Of a DNA stretch of 64,000 bases, positions 43,729 through 51,934 are shown in pieces. Location: contig NZ_RQIT01000002.1 of NCBI RefSeq assembly GCF_003837805.1, positions 372,001-436,000 on the forward strand, given 5' to 3'. Made by a program: the position numbers and the translations under genes. Origin of the DNA: Bradyrhizobium sp. RP6 (lineage in GTDB: Bacteria > Pseudomonadota > Alphaproteobacteria > Rhizobiales > Xanthobacteraceae). The notes below the pieces were generated by a model. The model ran no database searches and was not told where the DNA came from. It was given only the letters and a program-made list of their open reading frames with translations. Positions within the stretch are counted from its first letter, which is position 1, and each line of letters starts with the position of its first letter.

Positions 43729-45618
43729 ATGGCCTTTTATGTCGTACAGTTTCTGACCGGTCTCGCCAGCGCAGCGTCGCTGTTCCTGGTGGCGTCGGGC
43801 CTGTCGATCATCTTCGGCGTGACCCGGATCGTCAATTTCGCGCATGGCGCCTTCTACATGATCGGCGCCTACATCGCCTTCACGCTGACGGAGCGACTGT
43901 CCGGCGCGTTCGGATTCTGGGGCGGCATCGTGCTGGCGGCGCTCGCAGTGGCCGTCATCGGCGTCATCGTCGAGATGGTGCTGCTCCGCCGCATCTATCA
44001 TGCCCCCGAACTATTCCAGCTGCTCGCGACCTTCGGCCTGACCTTGATGGTCGAGGACCTCGTGGTCCTGATCTGGGGGCCTGACGATCTCGTTGGTCGC
44101 CGCGCGCCGGGCTTCAGGGGCGCCATCGATTTCTTCGGCCAGAACATCCCGAGTTATGATCTGTTTCTGATCGTGCTCGGACCCGTCGTGCTCGGCATTC
44201 TCTGGCTTCTGTTCCAGCGCACGCGATGGGGCGTGCTGGTGCGCGCGGCGACGCAGGACCGCGACATGGTCGCCGCGCTCGGCGTCAATCAAAAATGGCT
44301 GTTCACGTCGGTGTTCGCGGTCGGCGTCTTCCTCGCGGCCCTCGGCGGCGCGCTTCAGATCCCGCGCGATGCCGTGCATCACGCCATGGATCTGCGCACC
44401 ATCGTCGAAGTATTCGTCGTGGTCGTGATCGGCGGCCTCGGCAGTATTGTCGGCGCCTTCGTCGCCGCCGTGCTGGTTTCCGAGCTCAATGCCTTCGGCA
44501 TCCTGATCTTCCCGAAGATATCCATCATTCTCGTCTTCCTGGTGATGGCGGTAGTGCTGATCGTGCGGCCCTGGGGCCTGTTCGGCAAGCCGGAGGCGGC
44601 CGCGCGAAGGACGCCTGGCCTCACCGTCAATCCCTGGCGCCCCCTGACGTCGAACGAACGGCTGGCGGCGCTTGCGGCGCTCCTCGTCGCAGCGATGCTG
44701 CCGCTGTTCGCGGGCAATTATCTGCTGACCGTCGGCTCGGAGATCGCGATCTTCGTGATCTTCGCCGTCAGCCTGCACTTCCTGATGTCGGTCGGCGGGC
44801 TCGCCTCGTTCGGCCATGCCGCCTATTTCGGCCTCGGCGCCTACGGCGTCGCATTTCTCGCCAAGATGGCGGGGCTGCCGATGATCGTGTGCCTGTTGCT
44901 CGGCCCGCTGCTCGGCTGCATGGGCGCCGCCGTGTTCGGCTTCTTCGCGGTGCAGCTCTCCGGCGTCTATTTCGCGATGTTGACGCTGGCCTTCGCGCAG
45001 ATCGTGTGGTCGATCGCATTCCAGTGGGTGAGCGTGACCGGCGGCGATAACGGCATACTGGGGATCTGGCCCGAAAAGTGGGCGGCCAGTCCGTCGCATT
45101 TCTACTGGCTGGCGCTCGGTGTCGCTGCGTCGGTGACCATCGCACTGCGCGCCATGGTGTTCTCGCCGTTCGGCTACGCGCTGCGCGCCACGCGCGACTC
45201 GCTGCTGCGCAGCGAGGCGATCGGCATCGATGCCAAGCGCATCCAGTGGACCGCGTTCGTGATCGCCGGCACGACCGCCGGCATCGGCGGTGCGCTGTTC
45301 GCCTATCTCAAGGGTAGCGTGTTCCCCGACAATCTCGGCATCTCGCTCTCGGTCGACGCGCTGGTCATGGTGCTGCTCGGCGGTGTCGAGACCGTGTCGG
45401 GCGCAGTGATCGGGGCCATCGTCTACAAGGCCCTGAACATCTGGCTGGTCAGCCAGACCGATCTGTCGAAGCTCGTGCTCGGCGGCTTCATCATGCTGAT
45501 CGTCGTCGTCTTCCCCAAGGGCATCGTCGGCATGCTCGAGATGCTGGCGCAGCGCCGGCGAAAGTCTTCGCCGCCGGGCTCTCCCTTGCTTGCCAAGCCG
45601 ATCGAGTCTGCCGAATGA
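43729..45618 (+). CDS. ABC permease, LivH-LivM fusion
   Basis: Two branched-chain-type permeases in one 629-residue chain. Residues 1-290 match LivH (VASGLSIIFGVTRIVNFAHGAFYMIGAY; GVLVRAATQDRDMVAALGVNQ), residues 300-610 match LivM (VGGLASFGHAAYFGLGAYGVAFLAK; LRATRDSLLRSEAIGIDAKRIQWTAFVIAG), each segment quoted in part. The linker is about residues 285-305. Fusions of this sort occur in other rhizobial transporters. It shares ATGA with the ATPase gene, so all transporter genes are coupled. Confidence 0.92.
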   Translation: MAFYVVQFLTGLASAASLFLVASGLSIIFGVTRIVNFAHGAFYMIGAYIAFTLTERLSGAFGFWGGIVLAALAVAVIGVIVEMVLLRRIYHAPELFQLLATFGLTLMVEDLVVLIWGPDDLVGRRAPGFRGAIDFFGQNIPSYDLFLIVLGPVVLGILWLLFQRTRWGVLVRAATQDRDMVAALGVNQKWLFTSVFAVGVFLAALGGALQIPRDAVHHAMDLRTIVEVFVVVVIGGLGSIVGAFVAAVLVSELNAFGILIFPKISIILVFLVMAVVLIVRPWGLFGKPEAAARRTPGLTVNPWRPLTSNERLAALAALLVAAMLPLFAGNYLLTVGSEIAIFVIFAVSLHFLMSVGGLASFGHAAYFGLGAYGVAFLAKMAGLPMIVCLLLGPLLGCMGAAVFGFFAVQLSGVYFAMLTLAFAQIVWSIAFQWVSVTGGDNGILGIWPEKWAASPSHFYWLALGVAASVTIALRAMVFSPFGYALRATRDSLLRSEAIGIDAKRIQWTAFVIAGTTAGIGGALFAYLKGSVFPDNLGISLSVDALVMVLLGGVETVSGAVIGAIVYKALNIWLVSQTDLSKLVLGGFIMLIVVVFPKGIVGMLEMLAQRRRKSSPPGSPLLAKPIESAE

Positions 45619-46406
45619 GCGCCATACCCCCACTTCTCGCGGTCGAAGGCCTGACCAAATCCTATGGCGGCATCCATGCGGTGCGCGGCGTCTCGTTCTC
45701 GCTGCGCGCGGGCGAGATCCTGGCGCTGATCGGCCCGAACGGCGCCGGCAAGAGCACCTGTTTCGACATGCTCAACGGCCAGAACAAGCCCGATAGCGGC
45801 CATGTCCGCCTGCTCGGCGAAGAGATCACGGGCAGGAAGCCACGTGAAGTCTGGCGGCTCGGCGTCGGGCGCACGTTCCAGATCACCGCGACCTTCGCAA
45901 CCATGACCGTGCGTGAGAACGTCCAGGTCGCGCTGATTTCGCATGAGAAGCAGCTCTACAATCTCTGGGGCTCCGCGCCGAAGTTCGATCGAGGCGAGGC
46001 CGGCCGCCTGCTCGAGCTGGTCGGCATGGGCGGCTACGCGGATCGTCCCTGCGGCGAGCTTGCCTACGGCGACCTCAAGCGGCTCGAACTTGCGGTCGCG
46101 CTCGCCAACCAGCCGAAGCTGCTGTTGATGGACGAGCCGACTGCCGGCATGGCGCCGCGCGAGCGCGTCGATCTGATGCGGCTGACCGCGAGCATCGCGC
46201 GGGAGAAATCGATCGGCGTGCTCTTCACCGAGCACGACATGGACGTGGTGTTCGAGCATGCCGACCGCATCATCGTGCTCAATCGCGGTACGTTGATCGC
46301 CGAAGGTTCGCCGGCGGAGGTGCGCGGCAATCCTCAGGTGCAGGCGGTCTATCTCGGCGAGGGCCTCGTCTACGATGCCCGCCACCGGGAGGGAACATCG
46401 GCATGA
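45615..46406 (+). CDS. ABC transporter ATPase, LivG type
   Basis: 263-residue ATPase with Walker A GPNGAGKST, Q-loop FQIT, a modified signature region LAYGDLKRLELAVAL, Walker B LLLMDEPTAGMAP and H-loop EHDMDVVF. The LAYGDLKRLE form instead of LSGGQ is usual in LivG. ATGA overlaps link it to both the permease and the LivF-type gene. Confidence 0.92.
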   Translation: MSAIPPLLAVEGLTKSYGGIHAVRGVSFSLRAGEILALIGPNGAGKSTCFDMLNGQNKPDSGHVRLLGEEITGRKPREVWRLGVGRTFQITATFATMTVRENVQVALISHEKQLYNLWGSAPKFDRGEAGRLLELVGMGGYADRPCGELAYGDLKRLELAVALANQPKLLLMDEPTAGMAPRERVDLMRLTASIAREKSIGVLFTEHDMDVVFEHADRIIVLNRGTLIAEGSPAEVRGNPQVQAVYLGEGLVYDARHREGTSA

Positions 46407-47107
46407 AGCTCACGGTGCAAGGCCTCAACAGCCATTACGGTCCCGCCCATATCCTGTTCGACATCGGCTTCGAAGTCGGTGAGGGCGAGGTGGTGGCATT
46501 GCTGGGGCGCAACGGCGCGGGCAAGTCGACCACGTTCCGCTCCATCGTGGGCCTCGTCGCCCAGCGCTCCGGCCGCATCATGTTCGAGGGCAAGGATGTC
46601 TCGGCGAAGCCGACGCACGAGATCGTGCGCGATGGCCTCGGCTACGTTCCGGAGGAGCGCCGCATCTTCACTGACCTGACCGTCGAGGAAAACCTCGAGG
46701 TCGGCCGCCAGCCGAAGCGCCCGAACGCGCCGCACTGGACGCGCGAAAAACTGTTCGCGCTGTTTCCCAATCTGGGCGAGATGAAGAACCGTCCCGGCGG
46801 CCGCATGAGCGGCGGCGAGCAGCAGATGCTCACCATCGCGCGCACGCTGATGGGCAATCCTTCGCTCGTGCTGCTCGACGAGCCTTCGGAGGGCCTGTCG
46901 CCGAAGATCGTGGAGCAGATGGTCGATGCCATCCTGACCATGAAGAAGGAGGGCGTCAGCATCGTCGTCTCCGAGCAGAATCTGCATTTCGCGCGGCTGA
47001 TTTCGGATCGCGCCTACATCATCGAGCGCGGTCGCATCTGCTTCGGCGGCACCATGGCCGAACTCGACGCGCGTCCCGATATCCGCGACGCGCATCTGTC
47101 GTTGTGA
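46403..47107 (+). CDS. ABC transporter ATPase, LivF type
   Basis: 234-residue ATPase with Walker A GRNGAGKST, signature MSGGEQQMLTIARTL, Walker B LVLLDEPSEGLSP and H-loop SEQNLHFA. Typical LivF, last component of the transporter. A MarR-type regulator starts 24 bp after its stop, in the same orientation. Confidence 0.92.
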   Translation: MKLTVQGLNSHYGPAHILFDIGFEVGEGEVVALLGRNGAGKSTTFRSIVGLVAQRSGRIMFEGKDVSAKPTHEIVRDGLGYVPEERRIFTDLTVEENLEVGRQPKRPNAPHWTREKLFALFPNLGEMKNRPGGRMSGGEQQMLTIARTLMGNPSLVLLDEPSEGLSPKIVEQMVDAILTMKKEGVSIVVSEQNLHFARLISDRAYIIERGRICFGGTMAELDARPDIRDAHLSL

Positions 47108-47131
47108 GGCAATGGGAAGGGCTGCGAACGG

Positions 47132-47599
47132 ATGGCGAGAAGTGTGACGGCGAAGAAGAGCGTCAAACCGGCCAAGGCGCTCAACAAGCCGCCTTACGTG
47201 CTCGACGAGCAGGTCGGTTTCATCCTGCGCCAGGTCTGGCAGCGCCACAGCTCGATCTTCGCCCGCGACATCGGCACCAATCTGACGCCGACGCAATGGG
47301 CCGCATTGTCGAAGCTGGCCGAGACCGGGCCATGCTCGCAGAACCAGCTCGGGCGGCTCACGGCGATGGACGTCGCCACCATCAAGGGCGTGATCGATCG
47401 TCTCACCGCGCGCGGCCTGACCGAGACCAGCCAGGATCCCGATGACGGGCGGCGGCTCCTGGTCAGCCTGACGCGCGCAGGTCAGCAGCTTGCGGAGAAG
47501 CTGGCGCCCAATGCGCTGGCGATCACGCGCGAGACGCTGGCGCCGCTCGAGCCGAAGGAGCGCGAGCTGCTGATGGCGCTTCTCAATAAGCTGAGGTAA
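47132..47599 (+). CDS. nicR: MarR-family regulator, NicR-like
   Basis: A 155-residue winged-helix repressor. The stretch YVLDEQVGFILRQVWQRHSSIF, LTPTQWAALSKLAE, and TAMDVATIKGVIDRLTARGLTE followed by DPDDGRRLLVSLTRAG has the MarR layout and resembles NicR of Pseudomonas, which responds to 6-hydroxynicotinate. The recognition helix is around TAMDVATIKGVIDRL. It is the last gene of the hnr-transporter unit and probably controls the GTATACGAATGAT sites at 39.3 and 48.9 kb; that link is inference from co-location. Confidence 0.82.
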   Translation: MARSVTAKKSVKPAKALNKPPYVLDEQVGFILRQVWQRHSSIFARDIGTNLTPTQWAALSKLAETGPCSQNQLGRLTAMDVATIKGVIDRLTARGLTETSQDPDDGRRLLVSLTRAGQQLAEKLAPNALAITRETLAPLEPKERELLMALLNKLR

Positions 47600-47609
47600 A
47601 GGCGGTCTC

Positions 47610-47645
47610 GTAGGGTGGGTTACGCCTTCGGCTAATCCACCCTAC
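47610..47645. terminator. Palindromic element, likely bidirectional terminator
   Basis: GTAGGGTGGGTTA and TAATCCACCCTAC form a nearly perfect 13-bp stem around CGCCTTCGGC, between the convergent nicR and enamidase genes. No long T-tract follows on either strand, and the sequence is also a known dispersed repeat type, so termination is a probable but unproven role. Confidence 0.55.
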
Positions 47646-47662
47646 GGCACTGTCATGCCGGC

Positions 47663-48859
47663 TTACTTCGCCACCACCTCCGGCACCTTGCCGGCCGGCG
47701 GCGTGTTGCGGCTGCGCTGGGTGCGCACGATGCCGTCGATGATGGTCATGCCGATGCCTGGGAGGTCGCCGAGCTGGACGCTCTCCAGGATGTTCTTGCC
47801 GGGCGAGTGCTGCGCCTTGTCCATGATGACGAAGTCGGCGGAGCGGCCGACCTCGATCAGGCCGCAATCGAGCTGCCGCATCCGCGCGGTATTGCCGGTG
47901 GCAAGGCAGAAGGCGATCTCGGCCGGCAGGTCGCCGAGCGAGGACAGCATCGAGACCATGCGCAAGATGCCGAGCGGCTGCACGCCGGAGCCGGCAGGCG
48001 CGTCGGTGCCGAGGATGACGCGGTGCAGGTCGCCCATCTCGCGCGCGGTGCGCAGCGTGAACAAGGCCGAGCGCTCGTTGCCGTTGTGCACGAGCTCGAG
48101 GCCGCGCTTGCAGCCCTCGCAAATGCAGCGGATCTGGTCATCGGGCAATGCGGTGTGACCGCCATTGATGTGGCCGACGACGTCGGTGTCGGCTTCCAGC
48201 ACCACGTCCTTGTCGATCAGGCCGGAGCCGGGGATCGACGGGCCGCCGGTGTGGATGGTGCTCTGGATGCCGTATTTGCGGGCCCAGCCGACCATCTTGC
48301 GCGCGGTCGGGCCGTCCTTGACGCCGCCGAGGCCGACTTCGCCGAGCAACTTGACGCCGTTGGCAGCCATCTCCTTGAAGTCTTCTTCCACCATCTCGCA
48401 TTCGATCACCGGCGCGCCGGCGTGAACCTTCACGCCGCCGGGGCGCAAGGTCCAGAACGCGCGCTGGGCGAACACGGCCATCGCTTTGAGGCCGACGACG
48501 TCGCGGGGTCGGCCGGGCATGTGCACCTCGCCCGCGGAGATCATGGTGGTGACGCCGCCATGGAGGTAGCTGTCGATCCAGTTGATCTGGTTCTGCCGCG
48601 GCGTCCAGTCGCCGGCGACGGGGTGGACATGGCTGTCGATCAGGCCCGGCGCCACCGTGGTGCCCTGGGCATCGACGATGGTGGTCGCGCCTTCCGTATT
48701 GACGTCCTTGTAGCGGCCGATGGCGGTGATCTTGCCGTTCTCGGCGACGATGGTGTCGCCGTCCAGGATCGGCTTTTCCAAGGCGCCGGACAGGATCAGG
48801 CCGATATTTCGGATCACGAGCTTCGAGGGTCCGGTGGCCTGGGGTGCGTCATGCGCCAT
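47663..48859 (-). CDS. ena: Enamidase (1,4,5,6-tetrahydro-6-oxonicotinate amidohydrolase)
   Basis: Hydrolyses 1,4,5,6-tetrahydro-6-oxonicotinate to 2-formylglutarate and ammonia. 398-residue amidohydrolase with all binuclear metal ligands in place: HxH in DSHVHP, Glu in LGEVGLGG, His in STIHTGG, His in VGHINGG and Asp in LGTDAPAGSG. Segments LHGGVTTMISAGEVHMPGRP, HTGGPSIPGS and GDLPGIGMTIIDG correspond closely to what I recall of the E. barkeri enamidase. Start ATG 48859 with AAGGAG seven bases upstream. Its divergent partner is ferredoxin-NADP reductase. Confidence 0.92.
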   Translation of the reverse strand: MAHDAPQATGPSKLVIRNIGLILSGALEKPILDGDTIVAENGKITAIGRYKDVNTEGATTIVDAQGTTVAPGLIDSHVHPVAGDWTPRQNQINWIDSYLHGGVTTMISAGEVHMPGRPRDVVGLKAMAVFAQRAFWTLRPGGVKVHAGAPVIECEMVEEDFKEMAANGVKLLGEVGLGGVKDGPTARKMVGWARKYGIQSTIHTGGPSIPGSGLIDKDVVLEADTDVVGHINGGHTALPDDQIRCICEGCKRGLELVHNGNERSALFTLRTAREMGDLHRVILGTDAPAGSGVQPLGILRMVSMLSSLGDLPAEIAFCLATGNTARMRQLDCGLIEVGRSADFVIMDKAQHSPGKNILESVQLGDLPGIGMTIIDGIVRTQRSRNTPPAGKVPEVVAK

Positions 48860-48907
48860 GGAAGGGCTCCTTATTCCTAACTGCAACGCTTCCGATCTTG
48901 GGCAGCC

Positions 48908-48963
48908 TTGACCGCGGGATCAAGCCGGATTATTCATTAGTATACGAATGATCGTGTACTAAC
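48908..48963. promoter_or_regulatory. Divergent enamidase/fpr promoter with operator
   Basis: Plus strand: TTGACC (48908-48913), 17 bases, TATTCA (48931-48936). Minus strand: TATACT (48944-48939) is a good -10 for the enamidase gene. The operator 48933-48952 (TTCATTAGTATACGAATGAT) agrees in 17 of 20 positions with the hnr site at 39293-39312. A wider symmetry links TTAGTATACGA (48937-48947) with TCGTGTACTAA (48952-48962), suggesting two overlapping binding sites. One repressor here could silence both genes. Confidence 0.68.
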
Positions 48964-49015
48964 GACGCATAGCTGACCGCCTCGAGACCGCAAGCAAGCG
49001 ATACGGAAGGGTGAG

Positions 49016-49789
49016 ATGAGCAATTTCAATCAGGAAAGCGTTTTGAGCGTCCACCACTGGACCGACACGCTGTTCTCCTTCAAGACCACCCGCAGCCCGA
49101 CCTTCCGTTTCCGCAACGGCGAATTCACCATGATCGGGCTCAAGGTCGGCGAGAAGCCGCTGCTGCGGGCCTATAGCGTCGCCAGCGCCAATTACGAGGA
49201 CACGCTTGAGTTCTTCTCGATCAAGGTGCCGGACGGCCCGCTGACCTCGCGGCTTCAGCATCTGAAGGAAGGCGACGAGATCATCGTCAGCCGCAAGGCG
49301 ACCGGCACGCTGGTGATCGACAATCTGGAGGAGGGGCGCAACCTCTACCTCATCGGCACCGGCACGGGCCTCGCGCCTTTCCTGAGCGTGATCAAGGATC
49401 CCGAGACGTATGAGCGGTTCGAGAAGGTCGTGCTGCTGCACGGCTGCCGCCACGTGAAGGAGCTCGCCTATGGCGAGATGATCACCGAGCATCTGCCGAA
49501 GGACGAGCTGCTCGGCGAGTACATCCGCAATCAGCTGATCTACTATCCGACCGTGACCCGCGATCCTTTCCGCAACCGCGGCCGTATCACCGACCTCATC
49601 ACCTCAGGCAAGCTGTTCGCCGATATCGGCCTGCCGGTGCTGGAAGCAGCCCGGGATCGTGTCATGATCTGCGGCAGCCCGGCGCTGGTCGCGGACACCC
49701 GCGTGCTCCTGGGCGAGCGCGGCTTCGTCGAGGGCAATCACGGCGAGCCGGCCCAGTTTGTGGTCGAAAAGGCCTTTGCCGAGCGGTAA
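49016..49789 (+). CDS. fpr: Ferredoxin-NADP+ reductase
   Basis: FAD flavoprotein of 257 residues that exchanges electrons between NADPH and ferredoxin. FAD-binding RAYSVAS near residue 51, NADP-binding GTGTGLAPFLSVIKD, and the C-terminal end VEKAFAER, typical of the bacterial subclass. AAGGG stands six bases before the ATG. It shares the nicotinate operator with the enamidase gene, so its likely job is to supply reduced ferredoxin to 6-hydroxynicotinate reductase. No ferredoxin gene is in the window. Confidence 0.92.
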   Translation: MSNFNQESVLSVHHWTDTLFSFKTTRSPTFRFRNGEFTMIGLKVGEKPLLRAYSVASANYEDTLEFFSIKVPDGPLTSRLQHLKEGDEIIVSRKATGTLVIDNLEEGRNLYLIGTGTGLAPFLSVIKDPETYERFEKVVLLHGCRHVKELAYGEMITEHLPKDELLGEYIRNQLIYYPTVTRDPFRNRGRITDLITSGKLFADIGLPVLEAARDRVMICGSPALVADTRVLLGERGFVEGNHGEPAQFVVEKAFAER

Positions 49790-49895
49790 TCTCGGAATTC
49801 CTGCGCAATAAGACCGTACTTTCGCCGCCTGGGGCCCGTTGCGGCGCCGATTCGGCGCTTGATACTATATGGGAGCGAATCAGCGGAGTTCCCAC

Positions 49896-50216
49896 ATGGT
49901 TGCGGACAGCGACAGCAACATCGCCTGGCACCGGGTTCAGTTGAAGAAGAATCGCGCCGAGTTGAAGGCCCTGGAGACCGCGCGCTTCACGATGGGCGAG
50001 ATCGCCTCATCGAAGCGGAATGGCCAAACCCAGAAGGCGGTCGCGGAACTCAAGCGGAAGATCGCGCAATCAGAGCGCGCGATTGCCGATCACGACAAGC
50101 GCACACGCCGTCCACTCGCAACCGACCTGCAGAGCCTCAGCAATGGCAGCTGGAGCCATTGGGACGCCTACACCCAACAACGCAAGACTGGCCAGCGTTC
50201 GCCCGGGGGCGGGTAG
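49896..50216 (+). CDS. Hypothetical coiled-coil protein
   Basis: A 106-residue hydrophilic protein. Residues 10-75 (WHRVQLKKNRAELKALETARF...AELKRKIAQSERAIADHDKR) form a likely coiled coil; the C-terminus is polar. No signal peptide or known domain. An in-frame ATG at 49869 is possible, but GCGGAG before ATG 49896 (MVADSDSN) favours the shorter form. Similar small coiled-coil proteins are common in Bradyrhizobium. Function unknown. Confidence 0.68.
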   Translation: MVADSDSNIAWHRVQLKKNRAELKALETARFTMGEIASSKRNGQTQKAVAELKRKIAQSERAIADHDKRTRRPLATDLQSLSNGSWSHWDAYTQQRKTGQRSPGGG

Positions 50217-50320
50217 GCGCATCTCTTCCACGTCTGCGGTCGATGAAAAGGCGCGCCTCCTTGCGGCGGCGGCGCCATGCACCATCTCGGTGATACGGTA
50301 CCAATCGCCCCGGTGATCCC

Positions 50321-51592
50321 ATGACAGCACGCCTCGATTTCACCAGCGAGGCCTTCTTTCGCGATCCGCCCAAGGCGATCGCGACCTTGCGCATGTCCGG
50401 CCCTGTGGTTGCGACGCGATTCCCCATCGTCGGCGATGTCTGGATCACCACGACCCATGATGCGACAGCACAGGTGCTGAAGGATGGCACGACCTTCACG
50501 CTGCGCAAGGAGGACGGCGACGTCGCGGGCCTGCGCTGGTGGATGCCGAGATACGTCAGGACCATTGCCAACAACATGCTGACGATGGACGAGCCGGATC
50601 ACACGCGGCTGCGCAGCATCGTGGACGAGGCCTTTCGCCGCCGCGCGATCGTTGCAATGGAGCCACGCATCCGTGCCATCGCCGACACGCTTGCGGACGA
50701 ACTGTTCGCAGCGGGAAGCCCGGCCGATCTCGTCCAGCGCTACGCGCGCATCCTGCCGCTCGCGGTGATCTCGGAGCTCCTGGGCCTGCCGCCGGCCGAT
50801 CGTCCGAAGTTCATCGCCTGGGCCAACGAGATGTCCTCGCTGACGAATGTCGTCAGCTTCTTCCGCTTGCTGTTTGCGTTCCGCAAGATGCGAGTCTACC
50901 TCGAACAGCAGTTGCAGCTTGCACGCGCGCATGGCGGCGAGGGCCTGATCGCCGAACTGGTCCAGGTCGAGCGCGAGGGCGGTCAGATCACGCCGGACGA
51001 AATGGTTTCGATGGTATTCCTGCTGCTCGCCGCGGGTTCGGAGACGACCACTCATCTCGTCAGCGGTTCCGCGTATGAGCTTCTCAGGAATCCCGACTTG
51101 CGCGACCGGCTGGAACAGGACTGGAGCCGTGTCGGGCTTGCGGTGGAGGAGTTCCTGCGGTTCGTGTCGCCGGTGCAATTCTCCAAACCCCGCTATGTGC
51201 GCCGCGACGTCGAGGTCGAAGGCGTGCGCCTGAAGAAGGGCGACCGCGTCATGGTGATGCTTGCCGCCGCAAACATGGATCCGGCGGTGCATGATCGTCC
51301 CGAGCGCCTCGATCTCGAACGCAAGCCGAACCGCCATATCTCGTTCGGCACGGGAATCCATTTCTGCCTTGGCCATCAACTCGCGCGCATCGAGGCGGCC
51401 TGCGCGCTGGAGGCGCTGTTCGTGCGTTGGCCGAAATTGAGTCTGGCCGTCGATGCCACTGAGATCCGCTGGCGCAAGCGGCCGGGCTTGCGCGCGATCG
51501 CGAAGCTTCCCGTCACGGCAGGGGGCCGCGGAACAGGGACGACTGCACGCACGGGAGCGAGGGACGATCGTTCCCTCACCACGGCGAACTGA
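50321..51592 (+). CDS. Cytochrome P450
   Basis: A 423-residue soluble P450. I-helix AAGSETTTHL (oxygen-binding threonine), K-helix EEFLR (ExxR), and heme loop SFGTGIHFCLGHQLAR with the cysteine ligand are all present. It is of the class I bacterial type that needs ferredoxin and reductase. The substrate is not clear; no ferredoxin gene is next to it. The last 35 residues, Gly/Thr/Arg-rich, are probably disordered. ATG 50321 is the only good start. Confidence 0.92.
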   Translation: MTARLDFTSEAFFRDPPKAIATLRMSGPVVATRFPIVGDVWITTTHDATAQVLKDGTTFTLRKEDGDVAGLRWWMPRYVRTIANNMLTMDEPDHTRLRSIVDEAFRRRAIVAMEPRIRAIADTLADELFAAGSPADLVQRYARILPLAVISELLGLPPADRPKFIAWANEMSSLTNVVSFFRLLFAFRKMRVYLEQQLQLARAHGGEGLIAELVQVEREGGQITPDEMVSMVFLLLAAGSETTTHLVSGSAYELLRNPDLRDRLEQDWSRVGLAVEEFLRFVSPVQFSKPRYVRRDVEVEGVRLKKGDRVMVMLAAANMDPAVHDRPERLDLERKPNRHISFGTGIHFCLGHQLARIEAACALEALFVRWPKLSLAVDATEIRWRKRPGLRAIAKLPVTAGGRGTGTTARTGARDDRSLTTAN

Positions 51593-51633
51593 CAACGCTC
51601 TTTCGGAAGATCTTCGGCTGGTGTGATCGGCCA

Positions 51634-51658
51634 GGAACGGTGTGCCGTTCGTGCTGTT
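51634..51658 (+). promoter_or_regulatory. Possible EcfG (general stress) promoter
   Basis: GGAAC (51634-51638), 16 bases, then TGTT (51655-51658). The alphaproteobacterial general stress sigma factor EcfG recognises GGAAC-N16/17-CGTT, so this differs in one base. It lies about 75 bases before the first of four small hydrophilic protein genes. A match of this length can arise by chance, so confidence is modest. Confidence 0.45.
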
Positions 51659-51734
51659 GTCATCCGGACATGACGCGGAGGGGAGTTCCTTTAAGCGCAT
51701 GTCGCAGATCGACGTCGTAACGGGAGACAAGATC

Positions 51735-51920
51735 ATGGCCAGCAAGATGCCACCTGTTCCACCGGACAATCAGAGCCGCAAGGGAACCGGCGATCGCAAG
51801 CAGATGTCCGCCGATCAGATGCCGCACGGTCAGGAGCGTGTACAGAATCCGGATCAGCAGGGACAGCAGGGCAACATCAAGCAGAACACGACCAATCAAG
51901 GCTATCAGCAAGATCACTGA
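51735..51920 (+). CDS. Small disordered hydrophilic protein 1
   Basis: 61 residues, rich in Gln, Asn, Pro and Lys (ERVQNPDQQGQQGNIKQNTT), with no hydrophobic core and no cysteine. ATG 51735 has GGGAGA ten bases upstream; the frame is open further upstream but not protein-like. Likely intrinsically disordered. First of a run of four such genes on the plus strand with similar composition; possibly a stress-protective hydrophilin-like protein, which is inference from composition. Confidence 0.62.
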   Translation: MASKMPPVPPDNQSRKGTGDRKQMSADQMPHGQERVQNPDQQGQQGNIKQNTTNQGYQQDH

Positions 51921-51934
51921 GGAGGACGACATCC

